A stretch of DNA of 50,038 bases from Dinghuibacter sp035492835 (GTDB lineage Bacteria > Bacteroidota > Bacteroidia > Chitinophagales > Chitinophagaceae). Both the position numbers and the translations under genes were made by a program. Position 1 is the first letter of the stretch, and every line of letters begins with the position of its first letter. Positions 21,821-32,297 of this stretch are shown in pieces. Where the stretch lies: contig NZ_DATJIY010000182.1 in the NCBI RefSeq assembly GCF_035492835.1, positions 1 to 50,038 on the forward strand. Reading direction: 5' to 3'. The notes under the pieces are model-generated. The model was not told the origin of the DNA, made no database searches, and was given only the letters and a program-made list of their open reading frames with translations.

Positions 21821-24800
21821 GTGAAAAACAGCTTAGAGAATTTGACCCGTACACGACAGCACTTTGTCGTGGCCTTGTTGCTTATCGCCTTTTGGTCTAT
21901 CCTGCCGGGCTCAAAGGCCTGGGGGGGTGGACACGAGAAATGGACTCAACCAGACACGACTATACTGCCGGCTTCAAAGGATACCTTGCACTATCCTATT
22001 GAAGACAGGAGAGGGGACCCTTTTTCCGTCCAACGGCTCCAGGGGATAAACCTCCGCGATCCCTCCAACATCAAGGACTCCATCGTTTACGACCCTGTTA
22101 CTAACCGTTACCTGATTTACGAGAAGGTGGGCAAGACCTACTATCGTATGCCGGTCAGCTATAGCTTCGACGAGCTTTTCAAAATACTCAGCGACCAGGC
22201 CGAACGGAACTACTTCCAGCAACGGGCCGACGCCTTGAGCGCCCTCAACCGCAACATCGACGATCCCAATTTCCAGGTTCACCCCAGTTTTTTCAACCGG
22301 ATATTCTCCACCACGGGGATACCGAAGCTCGACTATAAAACCCAGGGTCTCATAGACGTATCCGTTGGTTACCAGGGTCAGCGCATCGACAACCCGACCC
22401 TCCCGGAGAGGGCCCGGGCGAACGGCGGCTTCGACTTCCAGATGAATGCCAATGTGAACGTAAACGCCAGCATAGGTGATAAGCTCAAGCTTCCCATCCA
22501 GTATAATACCCAGTCCACCTTCGACTTTGAAAACCAGCTAAAGCTGGAATACGCGGGGACCACGGACGACATCATCAAGAAGATCGAGGCGGGCAACATC
22601 AACTTCACCACCAAAAGCGCGCTGATCCCCAGCGTCCAGTCCCTGTTCGGGATCAAGGCGCAGCTGCAGTTCGGGAAATTGTTCGTGACCGCGGCCATCG
22701 CCAACCAGAAGGCGGCCACCCAGTCGGTGACCCTCCAGGGCGGACAGGCGTCGCAAACCTTCGACCTGAAATCCAGCCAGTATGACGTAAACCGGGACTT
22801 CCTCCTGGCCCAATACTTCGTCAATAACTACAATAAGGTGATGGCGACAGCGCCGGTGATTACCTCCCAGGTGAACATCCTCCGCCTGGAAGTATGGGTC
22901 ACCAACCGGCAGGGCGCCACCCTAAACAACCGGATCGTGGTGGGTCTGGCGGACCTGGGGGAAAACCAGCCCGCCAATACCGCGGTGGTGCATCCCCTGA
23001 CGACCTCCCCCTTTCCCCAGAATGGCGCCAACAGCCTGTATGCGGCGGTGACCGGCAACCCCGCTTTCCGGGACGTCACCCAGGTCGGCTCCCGGCTGCA
23101 GGGCCTGGGTCTGAGCCAGGTAACGGACTATGAACAGGTATACGCCCGGAAGCTGAACGCCTCCGAATATTATTTCAACCCGCAGGCGGGTTTTATTTGC
23201 GTCAACAGCCAGCTCCAGCCAAACGACGTGCTGGCGGTGGCCTACCAATACTCGTACAACGGGAAGATCTACCAGGTGGGTGAGTTCTCCACCGACATTA
23301 CGCCCGATACCGCTGCCAACGCGGCTGGTAACCAGCAGACGCTTTTCCTGAAACTGCTGAAGGCCACCGCACCCCGGCCGTCGCTGCCCATCTGGAACCT
23401 GATGATGAAAAACGTCTATTCCATCGGGAGCGGCACCCTCCAGCAACAGGGTTTCGTGCTGAACGTCCTGTATAATCAGCCGGGGGGTGGCACCAAGACG
23501 TATGTGCCCTTTGGCGGCGGCGCCACGAAGGGGACACCCCTGCTGACCCTGGAAGGACTGGACAAGCTCAACAGCAATAACGACCCCCAGCCGGACGGGG
23601 TCTTCGACTTCATACCCAACTTCACCGTCCTGCCGCAGTTCTCGAAGATCATCTTCCCGACCCTTCAACCTTTCGGGCGGGACCTGGCAAGCGTCATCTA
23701 CCCTACCATTCCGGCCAACGTGCGGGATACGCTTTTTTACCTGATGTACGACTCGTTGCAGTGGCAGGCGCAGCAATCCCCGCAGCTCGACCGGTTCGAG
23801 CTCAAGGGTTCCTACAAGGGGACTTCTTCCAATTCGGTGAGCTTGGGCGCCTTCAACATCCCGCCGGGCTCGGTCACCGTGACCTCGGGGGGGACCACGC
23901 TAAAAGAAGGCCAGGACTATATCGTGGACTATAACCTCGGCACCGTCAAGATCGTCAACCAGGCGCTCCTCAATTCGGGCGTGCCTGTAAACGTCTCTTA
24001 CGAGAACAACGGGACCTATGGCCTCCAGCAGCGCAACTTCATGGGGTTGCGGCTGGACTACCAGGCCATCAACCGGCCTTCGGAGAAGCTGGCCCTGGGC
24101 GCGACCTTTGAAAAGCTCGCGGAACGGCCCTATTATACCAAGGTGCAATACGGGGAAGACCCCATCAACAACGCCATGGTAGGCGTGGACGCGAACTACC
24201 AGGCCGATTTCCCGCGCATGACGAAGTGGCTGAGCAGCCTATACCCGACGACCACGCCGTCGAACATCCAGGCGCAGGCGGAGGTGGCCAAGCTGATACC
24301 CGGGCACCCGCCCCAGATCGGGTCGGGCACCAGCGGTGCGGTATATATCGACGACTTCGAAGCCTCGTCCAGCGGGGTGGATATGCGTTTCCCCTTTACG
24401 AGCTGGGTGGCCGCCAGTACGCCTTACGGCGCAACGGACACCGCGGGCAGGGTCAGGTTCCCGGAAGCGTCGCTGAACGACAACCTTGACTACGGCAAGA
24501 ACCGCGCGCGTCTGGCCTGGTACAACATCGAAACCACGCTCCAGGACCCCAACAGCAGCAACAACCCGATCAAGAACGCCAACGTCGCCCTCTCGGACCC
24601 CAGGGTGCGTCCCCTTGCCTACCAGGAGCTGTTCCCGCAGCAGACGACGGATATCGGTCAGAACCAGCTGGTCTCCTTCGACCTGGCCTATTATCCCTTC
24701 CAACGCGGTCAGTACAACTATGACAACGCCCAGGGGGACGTGGACAATAACGGCAACCTGACCAACCCGCAGAACCGCTGGGGCGGTATCATGCGCTCGC

Positions 24801-27800
24801 TCGACCAGACCGACTTCGAGACGGGGAACATCGAGTACATCGAATTCTGGCTGCAGGACCCCTTCATCGCGCAGGAGCAGCCCGGTCAATCCGGCAGCAA
24901 GGGCGGCCGGTTGTACTTCAACCTCGGGAACATCAGCGAGGACATATTAAAGGACGGCAAGCACTTCTTCGAAAACGGGTTGAACACGCCCGCCAACCCC
25001 GCCCCGGAGGATACCTCGGTCTGGGGGAACGTGCCCCGGAACCCGATCCAGATCACCAATGCGTTTAGCAACGACCCCGGTGAACGGCCGTTCCAGGACA
25101 TTGGCCTGGACGGGATGAACGATACCGCGGAAGCGATTACCCGCGGGCCATACCTGACGCAGCTGGCGCAGCGGGTCACCAATCCCGCGTCCCTGGCGGC
25201 CGCACGAGCCGACCCCTCCTCCGACGACTACGTCCACTACCGGGACGCGCGTTACGACTCCTACAACGCAAGTATCCTGAACCGGTATAAGCTATACAAC
25301 AACACCGAGGGCAACTCCCCCGTGGTCAACTCCAACGCCACCTATTCCACGGCGGCCACGCTGTACCCGGACAACGAGGACCTGAACGGCGACAATACCA
25401 TGAACACCGACGAGGAATACTTCCAGTACCACGTCGACCTGAAGATGCCTAACGATACGTCGATGCAGATCGGGAAGAACTTCATCACCGACCGCCGTAA
25501 CGTCACCGTTACGTATCTCGACGGCCACCAGGGTACGGAAGTCTGGTACCAGTTCCGCATACCGATCGAATCCTACGAAGCCAAGGTGGGCAGCATCCCG
25601 GACTTCACTTCCATCCAGTTCATGCGGATGTACATGGCGGACTTTATCGACACCGCGACGGTCCTCCGTTTTGCCGAGCTGCAGCTGGTCCGCAACCAGT
25701 GGCGCACCTTCCCGTACAACATCGACTCCAGCGGCCAGTACGAACCCGTCGGCAACACCCAGGCGACGACCTTCAACGTCACCTCGGTGAACATCGAGCA
25801 GGACGACCAGCGTTCGCCGATCCCCTACGTGATCCCGCCGGGTGTGCAGCGCCAGCAGTACCTGAGCTCCAACAACGTGACGCTGCTCCAGAACGAGCAG
25901 TCGATGTCGCTCCAGATACATAACCTCCAACCCGGGGACGGGCGGGCCGTGTACAAGACGACGAACCTCGACCTCCGCCAGTACAAGCGGATGCAAATGT
26001 TCATCCACTCCGAGGCGGTAGCCGGGGGAGGCAACCTGCAAAACGGGCAGACGACGGCCGTCATCCGTATCGGGCAGGACTTCGTGAACAACTTTTATGA
26101 AATCAAGATACCCCTTCAGGTAACTCCGCCCGGCTCTACGGTGGATACCACGATCTGGCCCACGGCCAACCAGCTCGACCTCACGCTGGATGACCTGGTG
26201 CAACTAAAGCTGCGCCGTGGCGGGCGGCCGGTAACGGCCAAGTATACCGAACCGCACGGCGGCGGCGTCACATATTCGGTCATGGGTGTTCCCAACCTGG
26301 GGCAGGTGAGCGGGGTATTGATCTCGATCCAGAACTCCGGGGGGGTGACGCCCATCAGCACCGAGGTGTGGGTGGACGAGCTCCGGTTGAGCGGGCTGAA
26401 CGAAAAGGGCGGGTATGCCGCCCAGGGCAGGGTCGACATACAACTGGCCGACCTGGGTCGCGTCAGCGCCTCGGGGAGCGTCAAGACCGTGGGGTGGGGG
26501 ACGATCGACCAGAACGTCGGCGAGCGCTCACTGGCGACCACGACCCAGCTGGACGTATCCACCACCCTGGAGCTGGGCAAGCTGCTGCCCAAGAAGGCCA
26601 ATATATCGGTTCCCTTTTTCGCGGATTATTCGCAGACGGTCAGTACGCCGGAGTACGATCCGTTCAACGAGGACGTAAAGCTGAAGGAAGAATACAGCCT
26701 GATCAAGGGCAAGGCGGCCAAGGACTCGATCAAGAACTACGCGGTGGAGGCCCAGTCGATCACGACGGTGAACTTCACCAACGTCAAAAAGCTGAAGACC
26801 AACGGCAAGAAACCGAAGCTGCTGGATATTTCCAACCTGGACTTCAGCTTTTCCTTCACCGAGAGCAAACACCACAGCCCCACGCTGAGCGAGGACTTCC
26901 TGAAAAAATACTATGCCGGTATCGGGTACACCTATAACGGTCAGCCGCACTTCTGGCAACCCTTCAAAAAAGTAAAACCCAAGTGGAAGTCACCGTGGTT
27001 GAATGCCATCCGGGACTTCAACGTGAACGGACGCCCCTCCCTGCTGCTGTTCCGGGAAGACGTCAACCGGCAGTTCGGCGCCCAGCAGTCCAGGAACATC
27101 CTCGTCCCCGGCGTGGTCGACTCCAACGTATACCAGATACCGGAAACCTATAACAAGTATTTCAGCATCGCCAAGACGTACGGTCTGGGCTGGGACCCCA
27201 CCAAATCCATCAACGTCTCGATCCAGGCGTTGGACAGCGCGCGCGTCGACGAACCGGACGGGCGTATCGACAACGGCCATAAGAAGGACAGCGTCTGGCA
27301 CAACTTCTTCAAAGGCGGCCGCAATACGATGTGGCGGCAGACCACGAGCGTTACGTACAACCTGCCCTTGTCGAAGATACCGGCGCTCGACTGGGTCACC
27401 ACGGCGGCGATCGGCTACAATTCGACCTATCAATGGACCGCGGCCAGCCAGCTGCAGCAGGAGCTGGGGCTGAATTTCGGGAACACGATCCAGAACAGCT
27501 CCGCCCGGTCGGCGAAGGTGCAGATCAGCATGGACAAGCTGTACAGCAAGCTGCGGTTCTTCCGGGACCTCAACGCGCTCGACCTGGCGGCCCAGAACAA
27601 ACCCAAGAAGGACACGTCCACCGCCAAAAATAAACGGCCGCCTTCCCAACCCCCGGCGCCCAAGGTCTCCAACCTGGCCAGGAACGACCTGGCGGTGATC
27701 TTCGGGCACCTGATCACTTCGCTAAAGACGGTCAGCGTTACCTATTCGGAAAACTACTCGACCTATCTCCCCGGCTTTACGGACAGCGCCGTCGCCTTTG

Positions 27801-29113
27801 GCGGCGACTGGCACACGGGCGCCCCGGGGGTCCCCTTCGTTTTCGGGAGCCAGCCCAACGCCAATTGGCTGGAAGGCGCGGCCAGAAAGGGCTGGCTGAC
27901 GAGGGATACGTCGTTCAACCAGATGCTCCAGCAGACGTATGACCAGGAGCTTACGGCCGAAGCTGTCCTTTCGCCCATACGCGACCTGCAGATAACCCTG
28001 ACGATGACGAAGTCGTTCCAGAAGAACTACTCGGAGCTGTTCAAGGATACCCTGGGCAACGGCGACTTCAGTCACCTGACGCCCTATGCCAGCGGCGGGT
28101 TCAACGTTTCATACATCGCGCTCAAGACATTGTTCAAGCCGTTCAACCCGAACGTGACGTCGCAGACGTTCCTCAACTTCCAGACCTACCGGGGCGCGCT
28201 GTCCAAACGCCTGGGGATGTCCAATCCCTACAGCCAGGGCTACTTCCCCACCGGCGGTTACTACCTGGGTTATGGACAGTACGCCCAGGACGTGCTGGTG
28301 CCGGCCTTTATCGCCGCCTATACGGGTCAGGACCCCAACAAGATCGCGTTGATGGGCCAGGAGAACAAGAACATCAGGACCGATCCCTTCGCGGGGTATA
28401 AGCCATTGCCCAACTGGAAGATCACGTATAGCGGCCTGGCGAAGCTGCCTTTCCTTTCGGACATATTCCGGAGCATCAACATAACCGACAACTATGTCGG
28501 CAACCTGGCCATGAACGGCTTTTCCACGAACCTGACGTACGACGACCCCATGGGATACGGCTGGCCCGGTTTTATCGATACTATCTCCCGCAGCTTCGTA
28601 CCGTTCTTTTACGTACCCAACACGACGATTTCAGAGCAGTTCAGCCCCCTGATCGGCATCGACGTGACGACGATGAACAATGCCAACATCCGGTTCTCCT
28701 ATTCCAAGGGAAGGACAATCAGCCTGAGCCTCGTCGACTACCAGGTGAGCGAGGTTCACAATTCCCAGGTGACGATCGGCGGGACGTGGCGGAAAAAGGG
28801 CCTGTTGCTCCCTTTCAAGGTGCCGTTCACGGGTAAGGACACCCACCGGTTGGACAACGACCTGGTCTTTAAACTGGACCTGACCTTCTCCAACAACGCT
28901 ACGTCGAACAGCATCCTCGACCAGAACCTGACGACGCCCGTGGCCGGCAGCCGGCAGATCAAGATCGATCCCAGCATCGACTACGCGGTCAACAAGCGGA
29001 TCAACGTACGGCTGTATTACGACAAGCAACGGATCATACCGTACATATCGTCGTCACCGCCGACGAGCCTGACGCGGATGGGGTTGGAGTTCAAGGTGAG
29101 CCTGTCTCAGTAA
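21821..29113 (+). CDS. sprA: Type IX secretion outer-membrane translocon SprA (Sov)
   Basis: At 2430 aa this is the giant outer-membrane beta-barrel through which type IX secretion cargo passes; homologs are SprA of Flavobacterium and Sov of Porphyromonas. The N-terminus carries a signal-like hydrophobic segment (HFVVALLLIAFWSILPGSKA). The chain is packed with family phrases, for example FFNRIFSTTGIPKLDYKTQGLIDVSVGYQ, PIQYNTQSTFDFENQLKLEY, GAVYIDDFEASSSGVDMRFP and VWVDELRLSGLNEKGGYAAQ, and ends in an aromatic barrel strand. A GTG start at 21821 fits the signal peptide. It is uninterrupted. ruvA lies upstream, a neighbour I recall from other Bacteroidota. The porE-like gene in this window belongs to the same machine. 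Confidence 0.96.
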   Translation: MKNSLENLTRTRQHFVVALLLIAFWSILPGSKAWGGGHEKWTQPDTTILPASKDTLHYPIEDRRGDPFSVQRLQGINLRDPSNIKDSIVYDPVTNRYLIYEKVGKTYYRMPVSYSFDELFKILSDQAERNYFQQRADALSALNRNIDDPNFQVHPSFFNRIFSTTGIPKLDYKTQGLIDVSVGYQGQRIDNPTLPERARANGGFDFQMNANVNVNASIGDKLKLPIQYNTQSTFDFENQLKLEYAGTTDDIIKKIEAGNINFTTKSALIPSVQSLFGIKAQLQFGKLFVTAAIANQKAATQSVTLQGGQASQTFDLKSSQYDVNRDFLLAQYFVNNYNKVMATAPVITSQVNILRLEVWVTNRQGATLNNRIVVGLADLGENQPANTAVVHPLTTSPFPQNGANSLYAAVTGNPAFRDVTQVGSRLQGLGLSQVTDYEQVYARKLNASEYYFNPQAGFICVNSQLQPNDVLAVAYQYSYNGKIYQVGEFSTDITPDTAANAAGNQQTLFLKLLKATAPRPSLPIWNLMMKNVYSIGSGTLQQQGFVLNVLYNQPGGGTKTYVPFGGGATKGTPLLTLEGLDKLNSNNDPQPDGVFDFIPNFTVLPQFSKIIFPTLQPFGRDLASVIYPTIPANVRDTLFYLMYDSLQWQAQQSPQLDRFELKGSYKGTSSNSVSLGAFNIPPGSVTVTSGGTTLKEGQDYIVDYNLGTVKIVNQALLNSGVPVNVSYENNGTYGLQQRNFMGLRLDYQAINRPSEKLALGATFEKLAERPYYTKVQYGEDPINNAMVGVDANYQADFPRMTKWLSSLYPTTTPSNIQAQAEVAKLIPGHPPQIGSGTSGAVYIDDFEASSSGVDMRFPFTSWVAASTPYGATDTAGRVRFPEASLNDNLDYGKNRARLAWYNIETTLQDPNSSNNPIKNANVALSDPRVRPLAYQELFPQQTTDIGQNQLVSFDLAYYPFQRGQYNYDNAQGDVDNNGNLTNPQNRWGGIMRSLDQTDFETGNIEYIEFWLQDPFIAQEQPGQSGSKGGRLYFNLGNISEDILKDGKHFFENGLNTPANPAPEDTSVWGNVPRNPIQITNAFSNDPGERPFQDIGLDGMNDTAEAITRGPYLTQLAQRVTNPASLAAARADPSSDDYVHYRDARYDSYNASILNRYKLYNNTEGNSPVVNSNATYSTAATLYPDNEDLNGDNTMNTDEEYFQYHVDLKMPNDTSMQIGKNFITDRRNVTVTYLDGHQGTEVWYQFRIPIESYEAKVGSIPDFTSIQFMRMYMADFIDTATVLRFAELQLVRNQWRTFPYNIDSSGQYEPVGNTQATTFNVTSVNIEQDDQRSPIPYVIPPGVQRQQYLSSNNVTLLQNEQSMSLQIHNLQPGDGRAVYKTTNLDLRQYKRMQMFIHSEAVAGGGNLQNGQTTAVIRIGQDFVNNFYEIKIPLQVTPPGSTVDTTIWPTANQLDLTLDDLVQLKLRRGGRPVTAKYTEPHGGGVTYSVMGVPNLGQVSGVLISIQNSGGVTPISTEVWVDELRLSGLNEKGGYAAQGRVDIQLADLGRVSASGSVKTVGWGTIDQNVGERSLATTTQLDVSTTLELGKLLPKKANISVPFFADYSQTVSTPEYDPFNEDVKLKEEYSLIKGKAAKDSIKNYAVEAQSITTVNFTNVKKLKTNGKKPKLLDISNLDFSFSFTESKHHSPTLSEDFLKKYYAGIGYTYNGQPHFWQPFKKVKPKWKSPWLNAIRDFNVNGRPSLLLFREDVNRQFGAQQSRNILVPGVVDSNVYQIPETYNKYFSIAKTYGLGWDPTKSINVSIQALDSARVDEPDGRIDNGHKKDSVWHNFFKGGRNTMWRQTTSVTYNLPLSKIPALDWVTTAAIGYNSTYQWTAASQLQQELGLNFGNTIQNSSARSAKVQISMDKLYSKLRFFRDLNALDLAAQNKPKKDTSTAKNKRPPSQPPAPKVSNLARNDLAVIFGHLITSLKTVSVTYSENYSTYLPGFTDSAVAFGGDWHTGAPGVPFVFGSQPNANWLEGAARKGWLTRDTSFNQMLQQTYDQELTAEAVLSPIRDLQITLTMTKSFQKNYSELFKDTLGNGDFSHLTPYASGGFNVSYIALKTLFKPFNPNVTSQTFLNFQTYRGALSKRLGMSNPYSQGYFPTGGYYLGYGQYAQDVLVPAFIAAYTGQDPNKIALMGQENKNIRTDPFAGYKPLPNWKITYSGLAKLPFLSDIFRSINITDNYVGNLAMNGFSTNLTYDDPMGYGWPGFIDTISRSFVPFFYVPNTTISEQFSPLIGIDVTTMNNANIRFSYSKGRTISLSLVDYQVSEVHNSQVTIGGTWRKKGLLLPFKVPFTGKDTHRLDNDLVFKLDLTFSNNATSNSILDQNLTTPVAGSRQIKIDPSIDYAVNKRINVRLYYDKQRIIPYISSSPPTSLTRMGLEFKVSLSQ

Positions 29114-29141
29114 CGAGGGCGGCGGCGCCCGCGCGGGGCTG

Positions 29142-29888
29142 TTATTTCCGGTACATATACATTGAATTCGCCTGCTGGGTGCAGGTCATGACCAGGTCGT
29201 TGATACAGACGTGGTCGGGCAGGGTGGTCGTGTAATAGATGGTGTCCGCCACGTCTTCGGCAACCAGGGGCTCGATGCCGGCGTAGACCGAATCGGCGGT
29301 GGTTTTATCGCCCTTGAAACGGACCACGGAGAATTCGGTCTCGACCGCGCCGGGGTGGATGGCGGTGACCTTTATCCCGTGACGGAGGAGGTCGATGCGC
29401 ATGGCCTGGCTGATGGCGGCGACGGAGAACTTGGTAGCGCAATAAACATTCCCTTTTTCATAGACCTCCTTTCCGGCGGTCGACCCCAGGTTGATGATGT
29501 GACCGCGGCCGCGGGCGGTCATCAGCGGGAGGATCGCGCGGGATACGTACAAAAGGCCCTTGACGTTGGTGTCGATCATGGTTTCCCAGTCGTCGAGGCT
29601 GGCTTCATCGAAGTAGTCCCGGCCGAGGGCGAGACCGGCGTTGTTGACGAGGACGTCGATCGGCTGCCAGGCTTTGGGTAGGTTCTGTAGCGTTTGGAAT
29701 ACGGCGGCCTTGTCCTGTACGTCGAATACGAGCGGGAGCATGTCAGTTTTCAGGGACGCTTTGAGCTCGTCGAGCCGGTCGGCACGACGTCCGGTGGCGA
29801 TCACGTTGTATCCTTCGGCGGAGAATTTACGGGCGCAGGCGGCGCCGATACCCGAGGTAGCGCCGGTGACGAGAACGATCTTTGTCAT
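29142..29888 (-). CDS. Short-chain dehydrogenase/reductase (YdfG-like)
   Basis: A classical SDR of 248 aa using NAD(P)H. It has the cofactor loop TGATSGIG (8-15), the NNAG motif (82-85), and the catalytic Ser136, Tyr149 and Lys153 in INLGSTAGKEVYEKGNVYCATK. The ATGRRADRL segment after beta-2 suggests NADP(H). It is most like YdfG/serine 3-dehydrogenase-type enzymes acting on 3-hydroxy acids; the true substrate is unknown. The start ATG 29888 overlaps the stop of the hydrolase gene by 4 bases. It converges with sprA, 28 bases apart. Confidence 0.9.
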   Translation of the reverse strand: MTKIVLVTGATSGIGAACARKFSAEGYNVIATGRRADRLDELKASLKTDMLPLVFDVQDKAAVFQTLQNLPKAWQPIDVLVNNAGLALGRDYFDEASLDDWETMIDTNVKGLLYVSRAILPLMTARGRGHIINLGSTAGKEVYEKGNVYCATKFSVAAISQAMRIDLLRHGIKVTAIHPGAVETEFSVVRFKGDKTTADSVYAGIEPLVAEDVADTIYYTTTLPDHVCINDLVMTCTQQANSMYMYRK

Positions 29889-30682
29889 ATAGTGCGTTTG
29901 TAGATGTATCCAAGATAGTCGGTCAGGATCTTTTCCGAGGCGATCGGCGCTTCCCACATACCCATGTGCGCGACGTCTTCCAGCACGTGGAGGAAAGTGG
30001 TGGCGGCCATGGGCGACTGGCGCAGCGTGTCGGCGATGGGTACGGCGTTGTCTTGCGCGCCGCCGATAAGCAGCACCGGGACATCGCATGCTGCGAGCAC
30101 GCGAGTCCTGTCGGGCCTTTCGATCATGGCTTCATAATATCCGATGAGCGTGTCCGCGGTAAAGACGGACGAGCGGTCTACAAGCGCCGTCACTTCATCC
30201 GGGTGCTGCTCTTTAAACGTCGCGGCGAAAAGGTTGGGTGTCGACTGGCGTACGAAAGGCGCGGCGCCGTTCTCGCGCATGAATTCCTGGGCGCGCCGCC
30301 GGAGTTGGATTTTTTCTTTTGTGTCGGGGAAGGCGGTCGAGTGGAAGAGTCCCAGACCGGTCAGTAACCCCGCATAGGCCTCGGCAAAGGCGAGGGCGAC
30401 GTATCCGCCCATCGAATGCCCGATGACGGCACAGCGGTCGATGGATTCGTGCGACAGGATCGCGTGGAGGAGGTCGGCGAAGTGTTCCATCGACGGGGCG
30501 GTATCCTTTTTGGGCGACAGGCCGCTACCAGGCCAGTCGGGCGCGATGACGCGGTAGTGCACCGAGAGATGGGCGACCTGGTGTTTCCAGACGGTGCTGT
30601 CTTCGGCGAAGCCGTGCAGGAGCACGACGATGGGGCCTTTGCCGGTGTCTTCGTATGCGATCGCGTTGTGTGTTTTTTGCAT
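29885..30682 (-). CDS. Alpha/beta hydrolase
   Basis: The 265-aa protein is an alpha/beta-hydrolase fold esterase/lipase-like enzyme. It has the oxyanion segment VVLLHGFAEDSTVW, the nucleophile Ser90 in AVIGHSMGGYVALAFAE, the acid in LLIGGAQDNAVPIAD and the C-terminal His in LEDVAHMGMWEAP, so the triad is complete. Substrate unknown. It starts 3 bases after the end of lnt and overlaps the SDR gene by 4, so it is part of the guaB-lnt-hydrolase-SDR block. Confidence 0.88.
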   Translation of the reverse strand: MQKTHNAIAYEDTGKGPIVVLLHGFAEDSTVWKHQVAHLSVHYRVIAPDWPGSGLSPKKDTAPSMEHFADLLHAILSHESIDRCAVIGHSMGGYVALAFAEAYAGLLTGLGLFHSTAFPDTKEKIQLRRRAQEFMRENGAAPFVRQSTPNLFAATFKEQHPDEVTALVDRSSVFTADTLIGYYEAMIERPDRTRVLAACDVPVLLIGGAQDNAVPIADTLRQSPMAATTFLHVLEDVAHMGMWEAPIASEKILTDYLGYIYKRTI

Positions 30683-30685
30683 GGG

Positions 30686-32293
30686 CTATGGTTTGGGCCC
30701 GGGAACTCGCCGGCCGAAGAGCCGCTGTACGCGGAGCACCACCGCGGCGCCCAGTGCCAAGAGCGTCCACGCCGTAGCCAGGACGCTCAGCCAGTCGCCC
30801 CAACGGTCGAACAGGGTCATGACGGTCAGGGGCCGGACGCGCATCTTGATCGCGGCCATTGTATTATAAGGCTGAGCGTCGTATACTTTTCCCAGCGGGT
30901 CGATAAAGCAGGAAATACCTGTATTGGCGCTCCGCGCCACCCAGCGGCGGGTCTCGATGGCGCGCAGGCGGGCGTATTGCTGGTGCTGGCGATAGCCTTC
31001 GGTGTCCCCCCACCAGCCATCGTTGGTGATGACGGCCAGGACGGTGGCGCCGTTGCGGACGTAACCGGTAACGTAAGCGCCGTAGATGCTTTCATAACAG
31101 ATGATCGGCGCCAGCCGGTAGCCGCTGGCGGTCGGGCTGAAGACGACGCGGTCGGCACCCCTGCCCAGGGTGCCGCTGGTGCCGCCCATGTCCAGGGACA
31201 TTTTTTCCAGGAAGCCGAAGAGCCAGGTATAGGGTATGATCTCCGCCCCGGGAACGAGTTTGCCTTTATGGTAGAACTCCAAACGACCGGAGGTGTCGGT
31301 TTCGAGGGCGGTATTGTACTCTTCGTAGTTCTGCCCGGTCGCGTCGTCGTGCCGCATGGCCGCGGTACTGGTATCGGCGGGGAGCGTGCGGTACCCCGCC
31401 AGACCCGTGAGCAGCCGCACCCGGGGGTGCCGCTCCAGGAAAGCCTCGATCGGTTTCAGTACGGGGGTTTGCCAGAAGCGGCTCTCGTCGACCGCGAAGG
31501 GGATGGCGGTTTCGGGCCAGATCACCGCGTCGGTGGCGGTATCGACGGCAGTGTCGCTCAGGGCGATGAGCTTTGCCAGCTGCTGGACCTCGGTGCCGTT
31601 TTGGAACTTCTCGTTATAGGGGTCTATGTTGGGTTGGACGACGACGATATTGGGCCCGTTCTTCGGGATGTCCCTGAGCGGGGCCCGGTAGGCGCGGATG
31701 CTGATCGACAACAGGAGCGGGAGGGCGATCGCGAGGGCCGCCGCGCGGGCGCGGCGCGGACTGTTGAGCGAAACGAATATCAGGATATTCACCGCCCATA
31801 CCCAAATGGTTCCGCCGCTGGCGCCGGTCCATTCATACCACTGTACCCAACCGGGGTGCAGGGCGAAGACGTTCCCCAGCGTCAGCCATGGCCAGCTGAG
31901 CTCCCAATTGAGATGGATGTACTCGAACGTGAGCCAATAGGCGATCAGCGACACGAAACCCGCCGTCTGTCCAAAACGCCGCCGGGTCTTCCAATAGCCG
32001 AGCCAGGGGACCGTCATGATCAGCGCGTTCAGGACGTTGGCCAGGATGCCGCTGGTAGGCACGGTGGTATTGCCGACCCACCAGGTAGTCGCGACGTTCC
32101 AGACGAGCATCGTCAGCCAGGTCAGGAGCCAGAACCGCAACAGCCGGGTGCTGCGCGCCTCCAGCGAGAGCAAGGGTACCCAGGCGAAAAAGATCAGCGG
32201 GGTCAGGGGGGAGGTGGGCCAGCTTCCCCACAATAAAACACCCGATATTACCGAAAGAAATACCGGGTGCTGCCAGAGGCTTTTTCTTTGCAT
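30686..32293 (-). CDS. lnt: Apolipoprotein N-acyltransferase
   Basis: Lnt adds the third acyl chain to the N-terminal Cys of lipoproteins in the inner membrane. The 535-aa protein has about six membrane helices in residues 10-200 and then a nitrilase domain. Its triad is Glu261 (VIWPETAIPF), Lys343 (FYHKGKLVPGAE) and Cys399 (PIICYESIYG), with a final membrane anchor near WLSVLATAWTLLALGAAVVL. The window encodes many lipoprotein substrates (BamD, the SusD-like and SusE-like proteins). The start is 4 bases after the guaB stop. Confidence 0.93.
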   Translation of the reverse strand: MQRKSLWQHPVFLSVISGVLLWGSWPTSPLTPLIFFAWVPLLSLEARSTRLLRFWLLTWLTMLVWNVATTWWVGNTTVPTSGILANVLNALIMTVPWLGYWKTRRRFGQTAGFVSLIAYWLTFEYIHLNWELSWPWLTLGNVFALHPGWVQWYEWTGASGGTIWVWAVNILIFVSLNSPRRARAAALAIALPLLLSISIRAYRAPLRDIPKNGPNIVVVQPNIDPYNEKFQNGTEVQQLAKLIALSDTAVDTATDAVIWPETAIPFAVDESRFWQTPVLKPIEAFLERHPRVRLLTGLAGYRTLPADTSTAAMRHDDATGQNYEEYNTALETDTSGRLEFYHKGKLVPGAEIIPYTWLFGFLEKMSLDMGGTSGTLGRGADRVVFSPTASGYRLAPIICYESIYGAYVTGYVRNGATVLAVITNDGWWGDTEGYRQHQQYARLRAIETRRWVARSANTGISCFIDPLGKVYDAQPYNTMAAIKMRVRPLTVMTLFDRWGDWLSVLATAWTLLALGAAVVLRVQRLFGRRVPGPKP

Positions 32294-32297
32294 ATGT

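Noticed and set aside
22922..23776. Long minus-strand frames inside sprA
   Set aside because: They are antisense shadows of a continuous, family-matching 2430-aa gene.
30416..32236. 606-codon plus-strand frame opposite lnt
   Set aside because: The minus strand carries a complete Lnt with all catalytic residues; the opposite frame is a composition shadow rich in Gly, Arg, Pro and Asp.
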